Positions 8,460 through 16,130 of a stretch of 64,000 nt of DNA are shown in pieces; the stretch's first letter is position 1; every line of letters begins with the position of its first letter. The translations under genes and the position numbers were made by a program. Source of the stretch: Sandaracinaceae bacterium. GTDB taxonomy: Bacteria > Myxococcota_A > Polyangia > Polyangiales > Sandaracinaceae. The notes under the pieces are model-generated. The model was not told where the DNA came from, did not search any database, and saw only the letters and a program-made list of their open reading frames with translations. The stretch is taken from contig JAVJQK010000027.1 of assembly GCA_040218145.1 (NCBI GenBank), positions 1 through 64,000 of the forward strand. The letters are read 5' to 3'.

Positions 8460-10028
8460 ATGACCCGCCCCTACGACGTCGCCATCATCGGCGGTGGCCT
8501 GGCCGGCAACCTCCTCGCCCGGCAGCTCTCCCGCGAGGTCCCGGACGCCCGCGTGCTCCTGGTCGAGAAGACCGGCGAGCCGCGCTGGAAGGTCGGGGAG
8601 TCCACGGTGGAGATCGCCGCGCACTACCTGCTCCGCCGGCAGGGGCTCGGCACCTACCTCTACGACCGGCACCTCCCGAAGAACGGGCTGCGCTTCTTCT
8701 TCGACACCCCGGAGAAGGACGCGCCGCTGACCCGGATGAGCGAGGTCGGCACCGATCGGCCCCCGCCCACGCCGAGCTTCCAGCTCGACCGCGCCCGCTT
8801 CGAGGCGGATCTGCGGGAGATGAACGCGGCCGCGGGCGTCGACGTCCGGGTCGGCTGGACCGCGCGCGAGCTCGACCTCGGCGAAGGCGGCGGGGTGCAC
8901 CGCTTCACCATCCGGGGACCGGAGTCCGAAGAGGCGGTCGAGGCGCGCTGGGTGGTCGACTGCACGGGCCGCGCGTCGATGATCGCCCGCCAGAAGGACC
9001 TTCGGGTCGACGTCGAGGACCACGCGCTGAGCGCGGTCTGGGGCCGCTTCACCGGCGTGCAGGACATCGACCAGGCGGGTGACGACGCCTTCCGACGGCG
9101 CGTGCGGTACACGGTGCGCACCCTCAGCACCAATCACTTCTGTTACCCGGGCTACTGGATCTGGTTCATCCCGCTCGGCCGCGGCGTGACCAGCGTGGGC
9201 GTGGTGGGCGAAAAGGGCGTCTTCCGCCGCGGGATGCGGACCGAGGCGGGCTTCCGCGCGTTCGTCGACGAGCACCGCGCGCCGGGCGAGCTCCTCGCGG
9301 GCTCGGAGCTGCTCGACCTCGAGGGCTACACGCAGCTGGCCTACGCCACCAAGCGCTTCTTCGACGGCGCCGATCGCTGGCTCCTCCTCGGGGACGCGGC
9401 CGCGTTCACCGACCCCTTCTACAGCCCCGGCTCGGACTTCATCGCGCTCGAGTGCGACTACGCGACCGATCTCATCCGACGCGACAAGCGCGGCGAGGAC
9501 GCGGCCGAAGTGGCCGACGTGGCCCGCACCTGGGACGCGTTCATGCAGTACCGCTTCCAGGCCACCATGCTGCTCTACCGGGATCTCTACCGGTGCTTCG
9601 GCAGCTACGATCTGATGCGGGTGAAGCTGAACTTCGACCTCGGCTGCTACTACAACGTGTGGCTGGACCCGGTGGCCAAGGACCAGCACCTCGACCCGCG
9701 CGCGGTCATGAACGAGCTCCGCCGGGCCCCCGACAACCTGACCGCGCTGCGGAACTTCTCCGCCCTCTTCCAGCAGGCCGACGCGGCGCTGCGGGACCGG
9801 GGCGCCTACCACGAGAAGAACCTCGGGCACTGGGACGACGGCGTCGCCTGCCTCCGCAGCTGGATCGCGGAGGTCGGGACCCAGCGCAAGAAGCGCGACA
9901 TCAACCGGCGCACCGAGGAGGTCTTCAACTACGGCCGAACCGAGGCGTTGAAGCTCCTGCACGGGGAAGACGTCACATCCACCGAGCCCTGGCGGCTCTA
10001 CCAGTTCGCCGACTCGCTGATTGCGTGA
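8460..10028 (+). CDS. FAD-dependent oxidoreductase of the flavin-halogenase fold (B)
   Basis: A 522-residue paralogue of the divergent gene A. Residues 11-16 are GGGLAG; KVGESTVEIAAHY is at 44-56; HLPKNGLRFFFDTP at 71-84 keeps the candidate catalytic Lys; WIWFIP at 233-238 matches WxWxIP; DPFYSPGSDFIA lies near 320. It heads a same-strand series with ACP, dehydratase, ketosynthase and acyltransferase (gaps of 46 and 10 bases, then 4-base overlaps), so it probably acts on an ACP-bound acyl or aryl chain. Chlorination, hydroxylation and desaturation are all possible. Start ATG 8460 was chosen because MTRPYDVAIIGGG leads straight into the FAD motif; 28 additional upstream codons lack similarity to gene A. 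Confidence 0.75.
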   Translation: MTRPYDVAIIGGGLAGNLLARQLSREVPDARVLLVEKTGEPRWKVGESTVEIAAHYLLRRQGLGTYLYDRHLPKNGLRFFFDTPEKDAPLTRMSEVGTDRPPPTPSFQLDRARFEADLREMNAAAGVDVRVGWTARELDLGEGGGVHRFTIRGPESEEAVEARWVVDCTGRASMIARQKDLRVDVEDHALSAVWGRFTGVQDIDQAGDDAFRRRVRYTVRTLSTNHFCYPGYWIWFIPLGRGVTSVGVVGEKGVFRRGMRTEAGFRAFVDEHRAPGELLAGSELLDLEGYTQLAYATKRFFDGADRWLLLGDAAAFTDPFYSPGSDFIALECDYATDLIRRDKRGEDAAEVADVARTWDAFMQYRFQATMLLYRDLYRCFGSYDLMRVKLNFDLGCYYNVWLDPVAKDQHLDPRAVMNELRRAPDNLTALRNFSALFQQADAALRDRGAYHEKNLGHWDDGVACLRSWIAEVGTQRKKRDINRRTEEVFNYGRTEALKLLHGEDVTSTEPWRLYQFADSLIA

Positions 10029-10074
10029 CGCTGGACGATTCCCCCAATCCGTGGCAGCACGCCGAGCTAATTCC

Positions 10075-10401
10075 ATGACCCGAGACGAGATCAGCGCGCG
10101 AATCGTGGACATCCTGGCCGAGTCGTTCGAGCTCGAGCCAGACGAGATCCAGCCCGAGTCGACCCTGTACGAGGACCTGGACCTCGACAGCATCGACGCG
10201 ATCGACATCTTCGTGCAGCTGCGCGAGATCACCGGTCGTCGCCCCGACCCGCAGGAGGCCCGGCAGATCCGCACCGTCGACGAGCTCGTGGTCTTCGTGG
10301 AGGCCGAGATCGCCAAGGGCCCGGAAGAAGACGACGGCAGCCCTCCCCCCGACCCGCGCGAGCTGTTCGGCGGCGGTGGCCCGACCGGCGGGGACAGCTG
10401 A
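10075..10401 (+). CDS. Acyl carrier protein
   Basis: A 108-residue acyl carrier protein. The phosphopantetheine site is DLDLDSIDAIDIFVQL with the modified serine at residue 39. The first 80 residues form the acidic four-helix carrier; the extra C-terminal 25 residues (PEEDDGSPPPDPRELFGGGG) are a disordered acidic/Gly tail not found in the housekeeping ACP. It is a dedicated carrier for the adjacent ketosynthase and dehydratase. Start ATG 10075 gives MTRDEISARIVDIL, a standard ACP N-terminus. Confidence 0.9.
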   Translation: MTRDEISARIVDILAESFELEPDEIQPESTLYEDLDLDSIDAIDIFVQLREITGRRPDPQEARQIRTVDELVVFVEAEIAKGPEEDDGSPPPDPRELFGGGGPTGGDS

Positions 10402-10411
10402 GCCCCGGGCC

Positions 10412-10849
10412 ATGAACGCGCTCCCGCCGATCACCTCCCTCATCCCCCACCGCCCGCCGATGCTCCTCGTCGACGAGGTGGTCTCTCATGAAGGACTGAC
10501 GGTGGTTTGCCGCACCACGATTCGCGAGGACATGCCCTTCGTGAAGGAGGGCGAGGTCCCGATGTTGCTCGCGCTCGAGCTGTTCGCGCAGAGCGCCGCG
10601 TCGCTCGTGTCGCTCCTCGCGAGCCGGGGCGGCGCCCCGCTGACCAGCGGCGCGATCCTCGGCAGCCGCCACCTCTCGCTCCAGGCCGGCCCGCTGAAGG
10701 TGGGCGACGTGCTCGAGGTGCGCTGCGAGGAGAAGATGGCGATGGGCGTGACGGCGCAGATCGAGTGCGTGATGACCCGGGCGGGTGAGGTGGTGGCCGA
10801 GGGCTCGATCAACGTCATGGCCGGCACGCCGGAGGGCGCCCCCTCATGA
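10412..10849 (+). CDS. Hotdog-fold 3-hydroxyacyl-ACP dehydratase-like protein
   Basis: A 145-residue single-hotdog protein. IPHRPPMLLVDEVV (residues 11-24) carries the FabZ/FabA-type histidine (His13), and ALELFAQSAASL carries the partner glutamate (Glu56). This subtype occurs with ACP and FabF-type ketosynthase in aryl-polyene and related lipid clusters. It probably dehydrates 3-hydroxyacyl-ACP in the local pathway. It is 10 bases downstream of the ACP stop and overlaps the ketosynthase start by 4 bases (ATGA), so the three are translated together. Confidence 0.8.
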   Translation: MNALPPITSLIPHRPPMLLVDEVVSHEGLTVVCRTTIREDMPFVKEGEVPMLLALELFAQSAASLVSLLASRGGAPLTSGAILGSRHLSLQAGPLKVGDVLEVRCEEKMAMGVTAQIECVMTRAGEVVAEGSINVMAGTPEGAPS

Positions 10850-12093
10850 CGCGCCCCCTCACCAGGCGAAAGGTCGTGGTCACCGGCATGGGGGTCGTCT
10901 GCCCCATCGGCCACTCCGTCGACGCGCTGATCGGCGCCCTGCGCGAGGGCAAGAGCGGCATCCGCTACATGCCCGAGTGGGAGCAGATCGCCGAGCTCAA
11001 GGGGCGGCTCGGCGGCAACGTCGAAGGGCTCGACCTGAAGAAGCGCTACCCCCGCAAGAAGCGCCGCACCATGGGGCGGGTCGCGCTGCTGGCCACCTAC
11101 GCGTCGGAGCAGGCGGTCGAGCAGGCCGGGCTCACCGAGGAGACGTTGACCGGCGGGCGCCTCGGCGTCGCCTACGGCACGACCTCGCCGAGCAACCAGG
11201 CGATGGAGGACTTCTGCGGGCCCTTGTTCAATCACCGCACGATGCGCGGGCTGGACTCGACCGCCTACCTGAAGTTCATGACCCACACCGCGGCGGCGAA
11301 CCTCACGCAGTTCTTCGGCGTGCAGGGCCGCGTGATCCCGACCAACAGCGCGTGCACGAGCGCGGCGCAGGCCATCGGGTACGGCTACGAGGCCATCTCC
11401 ACGGGCAAGCAAGACGTCATGCTCTGCGGGGGCGCCGAGGAGCAGCACTACGCCACCGCCGTGACGTTCGATCTCTTGATGGCGACGAGCGTCCGCTTCA
11501 ACGACCGCCCCGAAGAGAGCCCCCGCCCGTTCGACGCGCGTCGGGATGGGCTGGTCGTGGCGGAGGGCGCGGCCACGGTGGTGATCGAGGCCGAGGAGCA
11601 CGCGAAGGCGCGCGGCGCGACCATCCTCGCGGAGCTGGTCGGCTTCGGCACCAACTGCGACGGCGCGCACATGACGGCGAACTCCCGCAAGGGCATGGCC
11701 GGCGCGATCCGGCTCGCCCTCGAGGACGCGGGCCTGACCCCGGGTGACGTCGACTACGTCAACGCGCACGCCACCGCGACCGACGTGGGCGACATCGAGG
11801 AGAGCCACGCGACGTTCGACGTCTTCGAGCGACCCATCGCGGTCTCCTCGCTCAAGGGACACATGGGGCACACGCTCGGCGCGTGCGGGGCGATCGACGC
11901 GATCGCGTGCGTGCGCATGATGCAGGACGGGTTCCTGGCCCCGACGCTGCACCTCGAGGAGGTGGACCCGCGCTGCGCGCCGCTCGGCTACGTGCGAGAG
12001 GTCACCAAAGCCTCTCCGCGCACGGTCATGAGCAACAACTTCGCCTTCGGCGGCGTCAACACGTCGCTGATCTTCCGGAGGCCGGAGGAGTGA
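10846..12093 (+). CDS. Beta-ketoacyl-ACP synthase, FabF type
   Basis: A 415-residue type II ketosynthase. The catalytic triad is complete: Cys170 in TNSACTSAAQ, His308 in NAHATATDVGD and His342 in SSLKGHMGHTLGACG. It condenses an acyl chain with malonyl-ACP. An unusual basic stretch (KKRYPRKKRRTMGR, residues 65-78) precedes the core. No chain-length-factor partner, ketoreductase or malonyltransferase is encoded nearby, so those would come from primary fatty-acid synthesis. It overlaps both neighbours by 4 bases. Confidence 0.9.
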   Translation: MTRPLTRRKVVVTGMGVVCPIGHSVDALIGALREGKSGIRYMPEWEQIAELKGRLGGNVEGLDLKKRYPRKKRRTMGRVALLATYASEQAVEQAGLTEETLTGGRLGVAYGTTSPSNQAMEDFCGPLFNHRTMRGLDSTAYLKFMTHTAAANLTQFFGVQGRVIPTNSACTSAAQAIGYGYEAISTGKQDVMLCGGAEEQHYATAVTFDLLMATSVRFNDRPEESPRPFDARRDGLVVAEGAATVVIEAEEHAKARGATILAELVGFGTNCDGAHMTANSRKGMAGAIRLALEDAGLTPGDVDYVNAHATATDVGDIEESHATFDVFERPIAVSSLKGHMGHTLGACGAIDAIACVRMMQDGFLAPTLHLEEVDPRCAPLGYVREVTKASPRTVMSNNFAFGGVNTSLIFRRPEE

Positions 12094-12986
12094 GCGCGGC
12101 CCCTGAGCGCGAAGGGTACGAGGACGCGCACGGCTCGGGAGAGCTCCCCGTCACGCCCCAGTTCCGGCTCATGAGCCCGCGCCCGCGGCGCGCCTCTCGG
12201 CTCGCGCGCATGCCGCGCTGGCTCCGCATTCCCATGTCGGGCTGGGCGTTCGCCATGTTCTTCGGCGCCACGCTGATCCTCGGCATGTTCGCGGTGCCCA
12301 TCATCATGCTCATGCGGAACCGCCCCGAGCACCGCTGGCGCTTCACGCATCGGCTGAACGCGAGCTTGCGGCTCTTCAGCGGCTTCATCCGGGACTCCGG
12401 GCTCATCGACTACTGGCCGCCGCTGCTCCCTCCGGAGCTGGAGGGGCGCCCGTTCCTCCTCGTCTCGAACCACCCGAGCCTGATCGACGTCGTGCTCACG
12501 CTGTCGAGCTTCCCGCAGCTCACCTGCGTGGCGAAGGCCGAGTGGTACGGCTCCTTCCTCATGGGCCCGTTGCTCCGCCGCACCGAGCTGATCCCGGGGC
12601 CGGGCTACGAAGGCGACGAGGAGGCGGACGACGATCTGCCCGTCGTGCGGCGGATCGAGGAGAAGCTCCGCGCCGGGGTGCCCGTGCTGGTGTTCCCGGA
12701 GGGCTCGCGCTCGCTCGCGGACCGGCTCCGGCGCTTCCGCCGCGGCGCGATCGAGGCCGCGGTCCGCGCGCAGGTGCCCATCCTCCCGATGTTCATCGGC
12801 GTGAGCCACCCGTACCTGATGAAGGGCGTCCCGTTCTGGCACGTGCCGGACTCGACCCCGCTCTACACGTTCGAGCAGCTCCCGGTGATCGAGACGGCTG
12901 GCAAGACCTCGAGGGACGTCGCCCGCGACCTCACGGCGCACTACGAGGCGCGCTTCGACGCCTTGCTCGCCGAGCGCGAGCGCTGA
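12090..12986 (+). CDS. Lysophospholipid-type acyltransferase (PlsC-like)
   Basis: A 298-residue acyltransferase. NHPSLID holds the HxxxxD catalytic motif, followed by FPEGSRS, the glycerol-phosphate-binding motif of PlsC/LPLAT enzymes. An N-terminal hydrophobic stretch (GWAFAMFFGATLILGMFAVPIIML, given here as residues about 50-73) anchors it in the inner membrane. The GTG start at 12090 overlaps the ketosynthase stop (GTGA) and is preceded by GGAGGAG; an internal ATG would shorten it by 27 codons. As the last gene of the operon it probably moves the ACP-bound product to a lipid or other acceptor. Confidence 0.8.
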   Translation: MSAAPEREGYEDAHGSGELPVTPQFRLMSPRPRRASRLARMPRWLRIPMSGWAFAMFFGATLILGMFAVPIIMLMRNRPEHRWRFTHRLNASLRLFSGFIRDSGLIDYWPPLLPPELEGRPFLLVSNHPSLIDVVLTLSSFPQLTCVAKAEWYGSFLMGPLLRRTELIPGPGYEGDEEADDDLPVVRRIEEKLRAGVPVLVFPEGSRSLADRLRRFRRGAIEAAVRAQVPILPMFIGVSHPYLMKGVPFWHVPDSTPLYTFEQLPVIETAGKTSRDVARDLTAHYEARFDALLAERER

Positions 12987-13059
12987 GCGCCCCGTCCGCC
13001 GAACACCGTTCACGCCATTCGGCTGTCATTCGGCCGCGGTTCTGATACGAACGGCGCGC

Positions 13060-14832
13060 ATGACGGCTGATCCGAGCAACGCTGCGCCGCCGCGCGCCCG
13101 GTTCCCGATCGGCCTGAAGCTCGGGCTGCTCGCCACCCTGCTCGCGGTGGCGCCGCTCTCCGTGGTCGGCTTCGTGCTGATCGACGTCAACGCCGACGCG
13201 GTCGAGAGCCTGAGCCGCGAGGTGCAGCTCCTCGCGCTCGAGGACATCACCCGGACCGTCGATCAGGAGATCGTCGAGGCGCAGGACGCGCTCGACATGA
13301 TGGGCTCCCTCTTCGCCGATCCGAGCCTCGACGACGCGACGCGCATGACCGTGCTCCGCGCGATGGTCACGGGGCAGGAGTCGGTCGATCACGTCGCGCT
13401 CTACGACGTGGAGGGGAACCGCGTCGCGGTCATCGCCGAGGAGGGCCTCGAGCACATCGAGCCGCCCGAGACCCTGCCCGAGGCGATGCGCGCGCAGATC
13501 GAGCAGCTCCACGCGGCCACCGGGCCGGTCGAGCGCTACGGCGGCGAGCCGCGGGTGCCGCTCGCGGTGCGCATCCGGGTGGACGATCGCACGACCGGCT
13601 ACGTGCTCAGCCTCGTGGACCTCGAGGACGTGCAGCAGCGGGTGGAGCGCCTGGCCGACGGGCACTTCAACGGCATCGACGACGCGCTCCTGCTGGTCGA
13701 CCGGGACCTCCGCACCGTCGCCCACCCCGACCGCGAGCGCGCGGTGAGCCTCGCGAGCGCGGAGGACGAGGGGATCCTGCGCGACGTCGACCCCGCGCTG
13801 CTCGGGCCGCGCTTCAGCCAGTCGGGGGAGTTCGACGGCGCGGACGGCGAGGAGATGCTCGGCTCCGCGGTCGGTCTGACCACCCAGCCCTGGACGGCCA
13901 TCGCGCAGGTGCCGCAGTCGATCGCCTACGCGTCGATCACCCGCATGACGCGCATCGTCTTTTTGGTGGTGGCCATCGCGATCGTGCTCGCGCTCCTCCT
14001 CGGCCTCCTGATGGCGCGACGGATCAGCGCCCCGCTCGGTCGGCTCACGCACTACGCCACGCAGCTGGCGGAGCGGCGCTTCGACGCGCGGGTCGACGTC
14101 TCGACCTCGGACGAGCTGGCGGTGCTCGCGCACTCGATGAACCGCGCGGCGGAGGATCTGCAGGCCAGCGAGGAGCAGCTGGCGAAGGAGGCGGCGATCC
14201 GGGGAGACCTGGGCCGCTACCTCTCTCCGGAGCTCGTCGATCAGATCGTGCAGCGCAAGGCGGACATGGACCTCGGCGGCCGACGCCGCCCGGTGACCGT
14301 GATGTTCGCCGACGTCGTGGGCTTCACCCCGCTGACCGAGCAGCTCGACCCCGAGCACGTCGTCACGATCCTCAACGAGCTGTTCACCATCCAGACGGAC
14401 ATCATCTTCCGGCACGGCGGGACGGTGGACAAGTTCATCGGCGACTGCGTCATGGCGATGTGGGGCGCGCCGCGCGAGCACCCCGACCACGCGCGCCGCG
14501 CGCTGGACGCGGCCGAGGACATGCTGAGCTGGCTCGAGACCGGCAACGAGCGCTGGGAGCAGCAATACGGCGTGACGGTGCAGCTCGCGATCGGCGTGCA
14601 CACCGGCGTCGCGGTCGTCGGCAACATCGGCTCCGAGAAGCGCATGGAGTACACGGCCATCGGCGACATGGTGAACGTCGCGGCGCGGCTCGAGGCGATG
14701 GCGCGGCCGAACCAGATCCTCGTCACCGAGGACGTGCGCCGCGCGGCCCCCGACTTCGACTACGCGGACGCGGCGGAGCACTCGCTGGCCGGGCGCGAGC
14801 AGCCCATCCGCCTGTACGAGGTGCAGTGGTGA
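13060..14832 (+). CDS. Membrane adenylate/guanylate cyclase with HAMP domain
   Basis: A 590-residue class III nucleotide cyclase. A first membrane helix (about 17-43) and a second (about 306-330) enclose a periplasmic sensor of roughly 260 residues with a Cache-like look. A HAMP linker (MARRISAPLGRLTHYATQLAERRF) follows. The catalytic domain (about 400-585) has FADVVGFT and KFIGDCVMAMWG (metal aspartates) and YTAIGDMVNVAARLE; the lysine in KFIGD favours ATP as substrate. It makes cAMP in response to an outside signal. Its stop overlaps the kinase start, so sensing and phosphorylation are produced together. Confidence 0.9.
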   Translation: MTADPSNAAPPRARFPIGLKLGLLATLLAVAPLSVVGFVLIDVNADAVESLSREVQLLALEDITRTVDQEIVEAQDALDMMGSLFADPSLDDATRMTVLRAMVTGQESVDHVALYDVEGNRVAVIAEEGLEHIEPPETLPEAMRAQIEQLHAATGPVERYGGEPRVPLAVRIRVDDRTTGYVLSLVDLEDVQQRVERLADGHFNGIDDALLLVDRDLRTVAHPDRERAVSLASAEDEGILRDVDPALLGPRFSQSGEFDGADGEEMLGSAVGLTTQPWTAIAQVPQSIAYASITRMTRIVFLVVAIAIVLALLLGLLMARRISAPLGRLTHYATQLAERRFDARVDVSTSDELAVLAHSMNRAAEDLQASEEQLAKEAAIRGDLGRYLSPELVDQIVQRKADMDLGGRRRPVTVMFADVVGFTPLTEQLDPEHVVTILNELFTIQTDIIFRHGGTVDKFIGDCVMAMWGAPREHPDHARRALDAAEDMLSWLETGNERWEQQYGVTVQLAIGVHTGVAVVGNIGSEKRMEYTAIGDMVNVAARLEAMARPNQILVTEDVRRAAPDFDYADAAEHSLAGREQPIRLYEVQW

Positions 14833-16130
14833 GCGAGGCGCTCGCGCAGCCCGGCGAGGTCATCGGCGGCCGCTACCGCGTCGGCGCGCTGCTCGGCGAG
14901 GGCGGCATGGGCGCCGTCTACGAGGCGTTCCAGACCCAGCTCAACCGCCCCGTCGCGATCAAGCTGCTGCACCCGGAGATCGGCGCGCAGCAAGAGGCCC
15001 GCGCCCGCTTCGAGCGCGAGGCCCGGGTGACCGCCGCCCTGCGACACCCGCACACGGTCGAGATCTACGACTTCGGCGAGGACGCGGGCCGGCTCTTCCT
15101 CGTCATGGAGCGCCTCGAGGGGGCGCCGCTGTCGCACGTGATGCGCGCCGGCCTGCTCCCCCTCGCGCGCACGCTCGAGATCGTGCGACAGGTGGCAGAC
15201 GCGCTCGTGGCCGCGCACGCGCTGCCGCTGATCCACCGCGATCTGAAGCCCGAGAACCTCTTCATCGAGCGCGACGACCGCGGCCACGACCGCGCGGTCG
15301 TGGTGGACTTCGGGCTCGGCTTCATCGCGGAGCGGGAGGACGCCGACCGGCTGACCTCGGCGGACGTGATCATGGGCACGCCGTCGTACATCTCGCCCGA
15401 GCAGATCCACATGAAGAACCTCGGGCCGTGGTCCGACGTGTACTCGCTGGGCTGCATCCTCTACGAGATGATCGCGGGCGAGCCGCCCTTCGACGGCGCG
15501 CCGATGCTCCTGCTCTCGAAGCACGTCTTCGGGGAGCCGGTCCCGCCGAGCCGCCGCAACGCCGACGTCTTCGTGCCGCGCTCGCTCGAGGCGCTCGTGA
15601 TGCAGATGCTCTCGAAGCGCCCCGCGGAGCGCCCCTCCGCCGCGGCCACGCGCGCCGCGGTCGAGCAGCTCGCGCAGACCCTCGGCGAGCGCGAGCGCAG
15701 CCGCGGGGCCGGGGCGCTGGTCGAGCGCGCCGCGCGCATGGTCGACGCGCCGGCGCCCAGCGAGCCCCCCGCGCCGGTCGGCCACGCGGCCGGAGACGCG
15801 CAGGTCGTCGCGGTCACCGCGGCGATGGACGAAGCGGTGACCATCGGGCTGCGGGTCGACGGCCTCGCGCCGCTCGTCGTCTCCTCCATGGAGGAGATCC
15901 CCGCCCACGCGGTCGCCGTGCTCGTGCCGCAGGGCGACGCCGCGATCGTGTCGCAGCTCTCGATCCTGGGTCGACCCGTGATCGCGGGCGCGGACACGTC
16001 CGACGCGGCGCACGTGCAGACGCTGCTCAACGCGGGGGCCGCGGACGTGGTCAGCCTCCCGCTCCGCGTGGAGCAGATCGCGCGGAAGGTGAAGCGAGCG
16101 GTGCGCAAGGCGAAGAGGAGGAAGCGGTGA
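14829..16130 (+). CDS. Serine/threonine protein kinase with receiver-like C-terminus
   Basis: A 433-residue Hanks-type kinase. GEGGMGAV (P-loop, 23-30), Lys45, HRDLKPEN (136-143, catalytic Asp138) and DFG (160-162) are all intact; IMGTPSYISPEQ is the activation segment. The kinase domain ends near 275. Residues about 335-425 look like a degenerate response-regulator receiver (PVIAGADTSDAAHVQTLLNA, then GAADVVSLPLRVEQIARKVK), ending in a Lys/Arg-rich tail. No transmembrane helix is seen. The GTG start overlaps the cyclase stop (GTGA). Confidence 0.88.
   Translation: MSEALAQPGEVIGGRYRVGALLGEGGMGAVYEAFQTQLNRPVAIKLLHPEIGAQQEARARFEREARVTAALRHPHTVEIYDFGEDAGRLFLVMERLEGAPLSHVMRAGLLPLARTLEIVRQVADALVAAHALPLIHRDLKPENLFIERDDRGHDRAVVVDFGLGFIAEREDADRLTSADVIMGTPSYISPEQIHMKNLGPWSDVYSLGCILYEMIAGEPPFDGAPMLLLSKHVFGEPVPPSRRNADVFVPRSLEALVMQMLSKRPAERPSAAATRAAVEQLAQTLGERERSRGAGALVERAARMVDAPAPSEPPAPVGHAAGDAQVVAVTAAMDEAVTIGLRVDGLAPLVVSSMEEIPAHAVAVLVPQGDAAIVSQLSILGRPVIAGADTSDAAHVQTLLNAGAADVVSLPLRVEQIARKVKRAVRKAKRRKR

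Noticed and set aside
7083-10316. Minus-strand frame of about 1,080 codons across both flavoproteins and the ACP
   Set aside because: Its middle reads as Arg/Ala-rich noise and it is antisense to genes with intact FAD and phosphopantetheine motifs.
6629-12986. A complete aryl-polyene or flexirubin cluster
   Set aside because: No ketoreductase, ammonia-lyase, AMP ligase, thioesterase or export genes are present. Only the ACP, dehydratase, ketosynthase and acyltransferase core with two flavoproteins could be supported.
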